The notes beneath the pieces are model-generated. The model worked only from the letters and a program-made list of their open reading frames with translations. It did no database searches and was not told where the DNA came from. From JACSRF01 sp963695505 (GTDB lineage: Bacteria; Chloroflexota; Anaerolineae; Promineifilales; Promineifilaceae), in the NCBI GenBank assembly GCA_963695505.1, contig CAVOGX010000006.1, positions 124,001 to 188,000 on the forward strand: 64,000 nt of DNA, given 5' to 3'. The position numbers and the translations under genes were made by a program. Shown one piece after another: positions 8,491-15,970 of the stretch. Position 1 is the stretch's first letter, and the number at the start of each line of letters is the position of its first letter.

Positions 8491-8576
8491 CTATGTCCGA
8501 TGCCGCCAGGCGTCGGACATAGTACGCGCGTCACCCGACTCGCTTCGCGAGCAGGGTGACGCGCGCATTAGGCGGG
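8491..8576. other. two strong hairpins with an attC-type right box, left end of cassette array
   Basis: Hairpin 1: 10-bp stem CTATGTCCGA/TCGGACATAG (8491-8500, 8513-8522) extended inward by GCC/GGC. Hairpin 2: 12-bp stem CGCGCGTCACCC/GGGTGACGCGCG (8525-8536, 8554-8565) enclosing a second stem CTCGC/GCGAG. Hairpin 2 is followed at once by CATTAGGC, which resembles an integron R' box. It could be the first attC, a degenerate attI, or an unrelated structured element. Confidence 0.4.
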
Positions 8577-8614
8577 CTACTGCAACAAAACCTTCTACGT
8601 GAAGCAACCCGCCC

Positions 8615-8680
8615 ACCTAACAAGGGCTTAAAGCCGACGCACCAAAGGAATCGAGCACGCGGCTTAAGCATCTGAACGGC
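8615..8680 (+). repeat. attC-like site 1
   Basis: R'' box ACCTAAC (8615-8621), L'' AAGCCGACGC (8631-8640), L' ACGCGGCTTAAGC (8657-8669). The L''/L' pair is the same as in classical aadA-type attC sites. The expected R' (GTTAGGT) is not recognisable at about 8670-8680 (TCTGAACGGC), so this copy is degenerate on one side. It precedes the DUF1963 cassette. Confidence 0.6.
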
Positions 8681-9477
8681 GGACAATCATAGAAGAAAGA
8701 CGACTAAGCGTTCACACAATGGATTCGAAGACGTTTCACAAACTCGCTGACCAATATAAACTTGGACATGTAGCCCAAAGTATCTACGATGTATCCAAAA
8801 ATTGCGTGCGAATCAAGAAAACCCAACTAACCGATCAAAGTCTGCCCGTGGGAGCCTCGAAAATCGGTGGGAATCCAGACGTACCAAATGACTTTGAGTG
8901 GCCATATTGGCGTAACTCGTTCCTAGCGTTTTTACTTCAAATCAACTTATCCGAACTCCAAACGGCACAACGATTCGACGACTTACCCGAATCTGGAGTT
9001 ATTGCTTTTTTCTTTGAATACAACCATGAATCTAAATGGTTCGATCCAGAAGATCGCGAATCGTATCAGGTATATTTTTTCGACAGTGCAGAATTGTTAG
9101 TGCGTACAAAGTCTCCCGAACACCCAAAACATGAATTTTCTTATAAGTCAGCTGGTATAGAATTTGAAGTGAGGTGTTGTTTTCCACATCCTTTTTCAGA
9201 TTCACTAGATCAAGTTGGAATGACCGACCTAGAATTAGAAGGAGCGTATTGGGAGTTTTTTGAGGAACAACTTCGATTTGCTGATCCTAAGCACCAACTA
9301 TTTGGACATCCCTTTTTGTACCAAAGTGACGATATGGATGTTACCTGTCAACTCGTATCCAATGGCATATACACGGGAGATAGTAAGGCATATAGAGACC
9401 CAAGACTGGCTGAATTGCGCCAAGGTGCGAAAGAATGGCGATTTTTCCTACAGATAGATTCTGACGAGGATACAAAT

Positions 9478-10483
9478 ACCCAATGTACAACTTTTAGACG
9501 GTTATTAAATCGTCCAAATGCAACGGGGGGCGACCCAGTTGCAGATTGATATACACACAAACCGTGTGCGACAGTACCTTACGAATCAAACGATGCTGAT
9601 AATGCCATAAATCACGGGCTCGTGTCTTGGCAATATGATAGCGTTCAGTCAGGTGTGAACCGACTGTTTCGATCAGCTTAAGCCAGCGACTGCATTTTTT
9701 CAGGATAGCTTTTGGCGTGTTTTCATTCATATTGCTCCGAGCAGGCACTATCAATTCAATATGACGCTTTCGGGCAAGTTGCTCTTGACGAAAACCATCA
9801 ACAAACCCCTTGTCAGCGGGAACAATGCCTGCAAAGTTGGTAATCAAATCGTCCAGTAGTTGGCTGTCATGCGGACGAGCGGGCAGTAAGGGGTAATCGA
9901 TGATCATACCACTGCGGGAGATGCGCAAGCCCAACTTAAAGCCATAGTAGTCCATTTTCTTGGCAGCACAATGTCCATAATCGGCTTCGGGCTTGAAACA
10001 ACGGTCACGACCGCTACGCGTGTAGGTGCAGACTGGTAAAGGCAAGGTGTCAATGATTTGAACTTCATCGGCGGCCTGACCACTCATAACGGTAAGACGG
10101 TGTTGAATATGCGCTTTGACGGCCCAAAGATTAGCAGCCTGGCGCACAAAGTTGATTCGTTGTTGTAGTTTAGGGAAAAAAGGCTGGTAGTGCGTGCGGA
10201 AATAGTCAAAAATGGCTTCATCTTCCCTCACGCGAAAGTATTCACCGCAGATTTCGATAGTGATCACTTCTTCATCCGTCAAGGCTGGAGCAAACCCGCG
10301 CTGCCGAATCGGGTGTTGGGCAATGACGGCTTGATAATGTTCGCACACCAAACAATAGACCATGATGATAAAATACTCTTCAGACATCGGTGACACTCCT
10401 ATTAAATCGTTTTCTGACAATTTCTATTCTAATAGAAGTTATCCGATGTCTATTTTTTACTCAGGAAAAGTTGTACATCAGGT
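9478..10483 (-). mobile_element. IS982-family insertion sequence
   Basis: 1,006 bp. The 18-bp imperfect terminal repeats are ACCCAATGTACAACTTTT at 9478-9495 and ACCTGATGTACAACTTTT (reverse complement of 10466-10483), with 16 of 18 matching. They begin with ACC as usual in this family. A 6-bp target duplication ACAAAT flanks it (9472-9477 and 10484-10489). One transposase fills the element on the minus strand. It lands inside the DUF1963 cassette gene. Clean ends and an intact transposase suggest a recent insertion. Confidence 0.9.
9494..10387 (-). CDS. IS982-type DDE transposase
   Basis: 297-residue transposase. An upstream ATG at 10420 is in frame, but the ATG at 10387 (MSEEYFIIMVYCLV) has AGGAG 8 bases before it and is preferred. 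Visible family blocks: LTDEEVITIEICGEYFR near the N-terminus, DTLPLPVCTY (first Asp region), GFKLGLRISRSGMI, and PADKGFVDGF then IELIVPARSNM with ETVGSHLTERYHI carrying the last acidic residues. The stop codon overlaps the left terminal repeat. It catalyses cut-and-paste movement of the element. Confidence 0.85.
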   Translation of the reverse strand: MSEEYFIIMVYCLVCEHYQAVIAQHPIRQRGFAPALTDEEVITIEICGEYFRVREDEAIFDYFRTHYQPFFPKLQQRINFVRQAANLWAVKAHIQHRLTVMSGQAADEVQIIDTLPLPVCTYTRSGRDRCFKPEADYGHCAAKKMDYYGFKLGLRISRSGMIIDYPLLPARPHDSQLLDDLITNFAGIVPADKGFVDGFRQEQLARKRHIELIVPARSNMNENTPKAILKKCSRWLKLIETVGSHLTERYHIAKTRARDLWHYQHRLIRKVLSHTVCVYINLQLGRPPLHLDDLITV

Positions 10484-10599
10484 ACAAATATGTTTTGGGG
10501 AATGAGTGAAGGGTCGCTTTACTTTTGGATTGAAAAGGAACAATTCAGAAAGCATCAGTTTCAAAAAATGTGTTTGGCACAGCAATTCATATGATTGCC

Positions 10600-10657
10600 G
10601 CCTAACAGGGCTTCCAGCCGACACCCTATCGGGACGCGGCTGAAGCAGGCGTTAGGC
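10600..10657 (+). repeat. attC site 2 (canonical)
   Basis: 58 bp between GCCTAAC (R'', 10600-10606) and GTTAGGC (R', 10651-10657). L'' CTTCCAGCCGAC and L' GCGGCTGAAG are complementary except for one extra base, the extrahelical base expected in attC. The centre CCC-TATC-GGG forms a small tip. A second R'-like box GTTAGGG follows at 10661-10667, giving two tandem CGTTAGG words. Recombination would occur between G10651 and T10652. Confidence 0.88.
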
Positions 10658-10707
10658 GGCGTTAGGGCCAATGGGTTCACATATCTGTGAGTGCATGGGG
10701 GGAGTGA

Positions 10708-11679
10708 ATGAAATTATCCGAAGCTGAAAGACAGGTATTAGTGGCCGTTGGGCGAGCAAGCCGACGGCAAGCAGCATCTGATCGCCAGAGCCTTGAGGAA
10801 ATCGCCGAGGCGGAGATGGAAACGTTATTGGATTGGGACGATGCTTTTGTTGGCCTAATCGAAAAGGGGCTGATTTATCAGAGCGGGGAGAACTATCTCC
10901 CGACCAAACAGGAGTTTCAACCCTGGTGGAAATACATGTACGATGAGTATTACTCAAGAGCCCAAACTAGCCAAGCCCACTCCAAGTTCTGTGAGCGTGC
11001 GTATGGGAAAAATTTGTGTCAGCATGGCGTGGCAGACATGGTGCAGGTGAACAAGCTCATCAAGGTACTGGAATTGGATGAGACAAACCGCGTTCTCGAA
11101 CTCGGATGTGGTAATGGGCTAATCACCGAGTACATCTCGGACACAACGGGAGCGCATATTACAGGGGTGGACATATCCGACGTAGGTATCCAACAGTCCC
11201 AAGAGCGAACAGAAGAGAAGCGACATCGCTTGGCATTCTGTGTGGGACATATCCACGAGTTGGATTTTCCTTCAGATTCGTTCGACACGGCGATCTTGAT
11301 CGACGTCATACACTTCGTTAATCGGGATAAAACCTTGGCCCAGATAACAGAGATCCTCGAGCCAAAAGGACAGGTGGGCATTTTCTTTACACAATTTTTA
11401 GGCCCCGACGACTCGGAAGAACTTTTACAGCCAGAAAAAACAGTTTTGGCGCAGTCGCTCCATGAACACAATCTGCATTTTGCGACTCATTGTTTCTCTG
11501 AAGAAGAGTATGTGCATTGCCAGCAAAAAGTGGAGGTCTTGAAAGCGTTAGAAGCTGAGTTCGAGGCAGAGGGCAATGTTTGGCTGTATAATTTCCGCCT
11601 GGAAGAGGCTGAGGATCATGCCAAATCACTGGTTGAAAAGAAACGCAGTCGTCACTTGTATCATGTTCTACTACCTTGA
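10708..11679 (+). CDS. cassette gene: SAM-dependent methyltransferase with N-terminal helical domain
   Basis: 323 residues. Residues 1-100 form a small helical, possibly winged-helix, domain (MKLSEAERQVLVAVGRASRR). A class I methyltransferase core follows: motif I VLELGCGNGLITEYI at about 130, motif II ITGVDISDVG, motif III FPSDSFDTAILIDVIHFV. The substrate cannot be told. The start is set by GGGGGAGTGA just before ATG 10708. It lies about 50 bases after attC 2 and its own attC-like site follows at 11748, so it is one complete cassette. Confidence 0.8.
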   Translation: MKLSEAERQVLVAVGRASRRQAASDRQSLEEIAEAEMETLLDWDDAFVGLIEKGLIYQSGENYLPTKQEFQPWWKYMYDEYYSRAQTSQAHSKFCERAYGKNLCQHGVADMVQVNKLIKVLELDETNRVLELGCGNGLITEYISDTTGAHITGVDISDVGIQQSQERTEEKRHRLAFCVGHIHELDFPSDSFDTAILIDVIHFVNRDKTLAQITEILEPKGQVGIFFTQFLGPDDSEELLQPEKTVLAQSLHEHNLHFATHCFSEEEYVHCQQKVEVLKALEAEFEAEGNVWLYNFRLEEAEDHAKSLVEKKRSRHLYHVLLP

Positions 11680-11747
11680 AACGCAAAATAGTGAGCACAG
11701 CACCACCCAACATCGCATCAACCCGATACGCTAGATCGGCGTGTTTC

Positions 11748-11831
11748 GCCTGACAAGGTTAAGGTTATCAAAGGCCAGCCGCCCGCAAAGGGGTTAGTTT
11801 TTCTCGCTAACGGGTTTCGCAGGCGTTATGC
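11748..11831 (+). repeat. attC-like site 3 (degenerate)
   Basis: GCCTGAC (11748-11754, R''-like) and GCGTTATGC (11823-11831, containing the R' box GTTATGC) bound an 84-bp region. The inner arms are only partly complementary: GCCCGCAAA with the reverse complement of TTTCGCAGGC, and a GTTAG/CTAAC stem. It sits between the methyltransferase and the kinase cassettes, where a site is expected. Confidence 0.5.
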
Positions 11832-11859
11832 ACCAGATGAACTTTGATGAGGGTTCTGA

Positions 11860-12885
11860 ATGACTTCTGTAGTAGCCCTTGGTGCCATTACCGGCGGTAT
11901 AAATCTTCCCGCTAGCGACGCGGAGCTCCGCGAACTTGGTTTTACGCCAGGCGGTTATGTGGAGATCTCTGTGGATCGAATGGAGGAGCTCCGCCTTGCG
12001 CTTGAAAATAGTCGCGGAAATCTTCCCGATCCTAGTAGTGGTGGTTCAGTTGCAAACACCGCAGACCTTTTGGCGCGTGCGGGCGTAAGCTGCGGATTTA
12101 TGGGTGTTGGTGGAGACGATACCTTCGGCAGAGTTTTTGTCTCAAATTTTGAGAAAGCCTCACTTGAGTTTCTTTCTGAACTCGAAAACGGAGCCGTTAC
12201 GGGTTATGATTTTTATTTGTACAGCGATGCTGGTGTACGCACTATCGTCTTGACTCATGGTGCAAACTCCCTGTTGAGTCCTGCCTGGATTGACATCGAA
12301 GCAATTAGAGGCGCAGAGCTAGTGTTGCTTGATGGTATTGCGCTCGATTTTGGTCCAGAATCTGAAGCAGCAATGTTGCGTTGTGTACAAGCAGCAGAGG
12401 AGAAGGATGTTTCTTTTGTGCTTACGCTTGCAAGCACAAAAGTCGTTGATGACTACCGTGCTTTCTTCGATACCTTTGGGCCAAAAGCTCAGATGGTGGC
12501 AGGAAACCTTGAGCAAGCAGCCGTGCTCGTAGGTCTTGAACCAGAGGCATCCCTCGACGAAGTGAGAGTCGAGCTCGCTAAGACTTCCATTAATGCGGTT
12601 GTTACCTTGGACGCAGATGGAGCCTTTGCTCGATTCGGCGATGAAGAGTTTTTACTACCTACACAGAAGATTGAAGCGGTAGATTCCACGGGAGCAGGGG
12701 ATAATTTTCTTGCGGCGTTCCTTGTGGCAAGAATGAAGGGTCTCTCGGTACGCAAGGCGCTCGCCGTCGGAAATGTTGTTGCCGGTGAAGTTGTTCAATA
12801 TAAAGGTGCTCGGCTGCCGATACAACTTGATGTGCCTGGGCTTATGCAGGATGCGATACAAATCGCTGAAGGTCTAGACGATTAA
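11860..12885 (+). CDS. cassette gene: PfkB-family sugar/nucleoside kinase
   Basis: 341-residue kinase of the ribokinase/adenosine-kinase superfamily. Near the N-terminus it has the GGSVANTADLLARAG loop of signature 1 and GFMGVGGDDTFG. Near the C-terminus it has DSTGAGDNFLAAFL, with the catalytic Asp of signature 2 and the anion hole GAGD. Overall length fits adenosine kinase-like members. It would phosphorylate a sugar or nucleoside with ATP; the substrate is unknown. The gene starts 29 bases after the R' box of attC-like site 3 and has no promoter of its own. Metabolic kinases are uncommon cargo in well-studied arrays. Confidence 0.88.
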   Translation: MTSVVALGAITGGINLPASDAELRELGFTPGGYVEISVDRMEELRLALENSRGNLPDPSSGGSVANTADLLARAGVSCGFMGVGGDDTFGRVFVSNFEKASLEFLSELENGAVTGYDFYLYSDAGVRTIVLTHGANSLLSPAWIDIEAIRGAELVLLDGIALDFGPESEAAMLRCVQAAEEKDVSFVLTLASTKVVDDYRAFFDTFGPKAQMVAGNLEQAAVLVGLEPEASLDEVRVELAKTSINAVVTLDADGAFARFGDEEFLLPTQKIEAVDSTGAGDNFLAAFLVARMKGLSVRKALAVGNVVAGEVVQYKGARLPIQLDVPGLMQDAIQIAEGLDD

Positions 12886-13204
12886 GTTTGATGCCTTTGG
12901 GTCGTGAGGCCAATGGAAAAAAGGGGACAGACAGATTTGTTTGATATCTCAGGCGCATAACAGACGGATGGAGCAGATTTTCCGCACAAGGGCTGAATAA
13001 AAACAGACTAATTTCTTATCCTTTTGTGAAAACCGCTCATCCTAGCCGTTAGGACCGACGCTGCGCGCCGGCCCCATTAGCACACCAAAAAGAACGTAGT
13101 CCTCAACAAAGTGACAATAAAAACCTGATAGGGTGTCCAGTTTTTTTACATGCAAGTGAAAATTTGAAAAACCGGGATTCTACCGAATTTGAGATTAAGA
13201 ATTA
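12886..13204. other. 319-base gap with attC-like fragments
   Basis: No gene. Integron-type words are present but scattered: GCATAAC near 12955, CCGTTAGGACCGACGC at about 13046-13061, GCGCGCCGGCCCC and CATTAGCAC up to about 13083. They suggest a damaged attC or two overlapping ones closing the kinase cassette, but no complete R''-L''-L'-R' set can be drawn. Confidence 0.35.
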
Positions 13205-13849
13205 ATGACTAATGGAGTTGTCTTATTACACGGATCTGGCCGCTCTAGATTCTCAATGATGCGAATGGCGAATGCTCTGTCAAAACTAGATTATCGAGTT
13301 TACAACCTGGGCTATCCTTCTCAACGTTTGCCCATTGAGCGTCTAGCAGAACGCATCGGTGATCAAATTTCCAAAATACAACTTGGCCAGCTTGAAAACC
13401 TTCATTTTGTTACCCATTCTCTAGGTGGAATAGTGTTACGCTATCATTTGAAATTTAGTCAACTTCCGAACCTAGGGAGAGTAGTGATGTTGGCACCGCC
13501 GAACCAGGGATCAGTACTGGCTGATATTTTCCAGAAAAATCTATTCTATGGTTGGCTGATTGGTCCAGCAGGAAGTCAAATCGGAACAAGTCCAGACAGC
13601 ATACCAAAAAAACTTGGATCAGCGGATTATCCTGTTGGAATCATTGCTGGTAATCGAAGTATCAATCCAGTGTTCTCTCCACTGATTCCAGGCCCGGACG
13701 ATGGTCGTATTAGTGTAGAAAACACAAAACTGGACGGAATGGCAGATTTTATTGTAGTGCCCTACATCCATCCATTGATCATGAATTATCAGATGGTTAT
13801 TCAGCAAACTGATCATTTCTTGAAACAAGGCTGTTTTCAAAAAAGATGA
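13205..13849 (+). CDS. cassette gene: alpha/beta hydrolase (lipase-like)
   Basis: 214 residues with an alpha/beta-hydrolase fold. The oxyanion strand is VVLLHGSGRSRFSMMRMANAL. The nucleophile elbow is VTHSLGGIVLRYHL (GxSxG as HSLGG). A Pro-rich loop VVMLAPPNQGSVLAD follows, resembling small triacylglycerol-lipase or PGAP1-like enzymes. The acid is probably in PGPDDGRISVENTKL and the His in a segment near QQTDHFL, completing a catalytic triad. It is more AT-rich than the flanking chromosome. Substrate unknown. Confidence 0.82.
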   Translation: MTNGVVLLHGSGRSRFSMMRMANALSKLDYRVYNLGYPSQRLPIERLAERIGDQISKIQLGQLENLHFVTHSLGGIVLRYHLKFSQLPNLGRVVMLAPPNQGSVLADIFQKNLFYGWLIGPAGSQIGTSPDSIPKKLGSADYPVGIIAGNRSINPVFSPLIPGPDDGRISVENTKLDGMADFIVVPYIHPLIMNYQMVIQQTDHFLKQGCFQKR

Positions 13850-14092
13850 AATCAAAGAAGATGGTAAACTCAGATAGTTAGTGAAATAATTAATGGTGTT
13901 CTAACCCCAATTCCAGCGGACTTGGCTTCGCCAAGGTGGTAAGCGGTGCGAAAAGCTAAGTCTGGATCGGGAAAAATCAGCTTCAGGAGCCGAACAGCCA
14001 AGCCGCTTAATAAACCGTTACCTGCCATTGAGCAGGAAAGTGACCATCTTGAGGGCGTGATTAGCGAGCGATTTGCAGTCGTGGATGAACTT
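13850..14092. other. non-coding part of the last cassette
   Basis: No gene is seen between the hydrolase and the last attC-like site. It contains a TTCTAAC box near 13899 followed by a perfect stem CTTGGC-TTC-GCCAAG (13921-13935), which together resemble half an attC, but no matching R' box is clear. Confidence 0.35.
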
Positions 14093-14161
14093 TCATAACG
14101 AAACGTGCGGTTACGTAGAGCTTGCAGCCGACGCGAAGCGCAGCTGAAGCGGGCGTTAGCC
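14093..14161 (+). repeat. attC-like site 5, right end of the array
   Basis: L'' GCAGCCGACGC (14124-14134), tip GAA, L' GCGCAGCTGAAGC (14138-14150) and R' GCGTTAGCC (14153-14161) are clear. The R'' partner is weak: TCATAAC at 14093-14099 is the best candidate but is further away than usual. The host-type palindrome ACGGCCGT resumes at about 14202, so this is the array's right boundary. Confidence 0.6.
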
Positions 14162-14248
14162 GTGCAGTTTGTAAGAATTGATAATGTTTACAGTGGAGAA
14201 CGGCCGTTTCCCGCCTAAACCCAACAACCAACAGCATCGGGAGCCAAA

Positions 14249-14734
14249 ATGAAACAATTTCCCAAACGAACCTACAGCGGAATAGGCGACATGGCGCGAG
14301 ATTTAGCCTGGCCTTTGCGCAACCGGCAGCAACTGCGCCAGGCGCTGCGCGGCGGGCTGGTGTCGCCCCAGTTCCGCGAACGGCTGATGATGTCCGTCAC
14401 GGCCGTTAACCAATGCCGCTACTGCTCCTACTACCACGCCCAGGAAAGCCTGCGGGCCGGGCTGCCGCCGGAAGAAGTGCGCCAACTGCTGGATGGCGAC
14501 ATCAGCCACGCCCCCGACGATGAGCTGCCCGCCTTGCTCTACGCCCAGCATTGGGCTGAAAGAAACGGCCGTCCCGACCCCGCCGCCCGCCACAAGCTGC
14601 TGGATGCCTACGGCCCGGAGCGCGCCGCCGCCATTGAAACCGTGCTGCGCATGATCCGTACCGGCAACCTGCTGGGCAATTCCACCGACTGGCTGCTGTT
14701 CAAGCTCACTTTGGGCTGCCTGGGTGCAGGTTGA
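14249..14734 (+). CDS. carboxymuconolactone decarboxylase/AhpD-like protein
   Basis: 161 residues, all-helical CMD/AhpD family. The redox or metal-site motif is CRYCSYYHA (CxxCxxxH) at about residue 54, preceded by RERLMMSVTAVNQ. Members act as alkylhydroperoxidase partners or decarboxylases; with CxxC and His intact, a peroxidase-like role is possible. The start ATG has GGGAG 7 bases upstream. It is the first chromosomal gene right of the cassette array and again carries ACGGCCGT copies. Confidence 0.85.
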   Translation: MKQFPKRTYSGIGDMARDLAWPLRNRQQLRQALRGGLVSPQFRERLMMSVTAVNQCRYCSYYHAQESLRAGLPPEEVRQLLDGDISHAPDDELPALLYAQHWAERNGRPDPAARHKLLDAYGPERAAAIETVLRMIRTGNLLGNSTDWLLFKLTLGCLGAG

Positions 14735-14799
14735 CAAATTAGCCCTGATGCCTGATGATTGGTGCTGGAATTCTCAAGACGTTTGGACGATAGAGGCGC

Positions 14800-15954
14800 A
14801 TGTTGCAGAAGGAACACAGCACCAATGGCCGCCCGGCCGCACCCCCCAAGCCCACAGCCGGCGAACCAGACGCCCCTTTTCACGTGGGCTGTCCCTATTT
14901 TGCCCTGCTCGACGATCCCGACACCTCCCTCCTTTTTCCCTCTTCCATGGGGTGCTGCCACCGCGCCATGCCCCCTTCTCCCGTATTTCTGAACCATCAG
15001 GAGACCCACTGCCTGACGGCGCGCCACAAGGGCTGCCCCGTCTACCTGAAGCCTGGCCCGCTGCCCACCAGCCTGCGCGGGCAAGCTATGGAGCAGCACG
15101 ACGGGCACAGGTGGGGTGCGGTAATCCTGGCTGTGGCCGCCCTGTTGCTAATTGTCGCGCTGGCCGCCGCCTGGGGCAGCGGCCTGATTAACCTGAACAC
15201 CTTGACTGGCGGCCAAACGGATTCTGCGGAGCCGCGGGCTGCGGCTATTTTGCCCACCACCACGACAACGGTAACCCGCGCGGCAACGGCCGTTGCGCAT
15301 ACTGCACCACCCGCCACAGAAACGGCCGTGCCCGAACCAACCCAACCCTTACCTACCGGAACAACTTTTCCGACGCCAACCCCCGCTCCGCCCGCAACCG
15401 TGACCCCCATACCCACCACAGAACTACCTCCCACCTTTACTCCGCCGCCGCCGCCACCTCAGGCAGTGGTCAATGCCGCACCCGTCAACCTGCGCACCGG
15501 CCCGGACATTTCCTACCCCATTTTGGGCACTCTCGATGAAGTGGACTCTCGTTACGACATTGTGGGCCTGCTGGACCGCGGCGGCTGGTGGCAAATTTGC
15601 TGCGTTGCGGGCGAGACAGGGTGGATTACCGATGAGGGCGTGACGATTGCCGGCGAAACGGAGGGCGTGCCTTTGGTGCCTCCGCCAAATCCGCAGGTGC
15701 TGGTCCAAGCCGAACGGCTCAACGTGCGCAGCGGCCCCAGCACAGAATTCCCCGCCACGGCTGTGGTTGCTGCCGGAGCCATTTTTGACATTGTTGGCCG
15801 CCTGAACGACGCTACGTGGTGGCAAATTTGCTGTGTGGAGGATGACCTGGCCTGGGTCATTGCCGAAGGCGTCACCGTGTGGGGACTGGTCGATTTAGTA
15901 CCCGTCGTAGCTGCTCCTCCGCCTCCTACTCCTACCCCGGAGCCGACCAACTAA
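14800..15954 (+). CDS. membrane-anchored double SH3b protein with Cys-rich cytoplasmic N-terminus
   Basis: 384 residues. Residues about 28-85 form a Cys-rich segment (CPYFALLDDPDTS, then CC, HCLTARHKGCPVYL) whose cysteines could bind metal. One transmembrane helix lies at about 108-128 (VILAVAALLLIVALAAAW). A long Thr/Pro linker follows (PTPTPAPPATVTPIP). Two SH3_3 repeats come last: VNLRTGPDISYPILG with WWQICCVAGETGWI, and LNVRSGPSTEFPATA with WWQICCVEDDLAWV. SH3b domains bind peptidoglycan or other surface ligands, so the C-terminal half is outside. The start is uncertain: ATG 14800 is used because it keeps the whole Cys-rich block. Confidence 0.75.
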   Translation: MLQKEHSTNGRPAAPPKPTAGEPDAPFHVGCPYFALLDDPDTSLLFPSSMGCCHRAMPPSPVFLNHQETHCLTARHKGCPVYLKPGPLPTSLRGQAMEQHDGHRWGAVILAVAALLLIVALAAAWGSGLINLNTLTGGQTDSAEPRAAAILPTTTTTVTRAATAVAHTAPPATETAVPEPTQPLPTGTTFPTPTPAPPATVTPIPTTELPPTFTPPPPPPQAVVNAAPVNLRTGPDISYPILGTLDEVDSRYDIVGLLDRGGWWQICCVAGETGWITDEGVTIAGETEGVPLVPPPNPQVLVQAERLNVRSGPSTEFPATAVVAAGAIFDIVGRLNDATWWQICCVEDDLAWVIAEGVTVWGLVDLVPVVAAPPPPTPTPEPTN

Positions 15955-15970
15955 CCAACCAACCAACTTC

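Larger units (their letters stand above)
8719..10594 (+). pseudogene. DUF1963 (YwqG-like) protein gene, split by an insertion sequence
   Basis: The first part (8719-9477, 253 codons) reads as a DUF1963/YwqG-like protein (SKIGGNPDVPNDFEWPYW, FLLQINLSEL, SGVIAFFFE). An IS982-type element interrupts it after the codons for DEDTN. Joining 9477 to 10490, that is removing the element and one copy of the ACAAAT duplication, restores the frame and adds 34 codons: MFWGMSEGSLYFWIEKEQF and on to AQQFI, stop at 10592-10594. That tail is the expected family ending (GxLYFWI). The restored gene ends 6 bases before attC 2, typical of a cassette. YwqG-like proteins have no settled function; some are linked to polymorphic toxin immunity. 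Confidence 0.85.
8491..14165 (+). mobile_element. integron gene-cassette array without integrase (CALIN)
   Basis: Four unrelated plus-strand genes are each followed by a short palindromic region with integron-type boxes. The best, at 10600-10657, is textbook: GCCTAAC...AGCCGAC...GCGGCTGAAGC...GTTAGGC. Further sites are at 8615-8680 and 14093-14161, with weaker ones at 11748-11831 and 12950-13092. The genes lack individual promoters, start soon after the preceding site and are AT-richer than the flanks. The host palindrome ACGGCCGT is absent from about 8297 to 14201 though it recurs every several hundred bases outside. No tyrosine recombinase with the IntI patch is encoded in the window, hence CALIN rather than complete integron. 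Confidence 0.75.

Noticed and set aside
12901..12960. Possible separate small gene after the PfkB kinase
   Set aside because: No start codon with a plausible ribosome site and no frame beyond 30 codons; better read as cassette tail.
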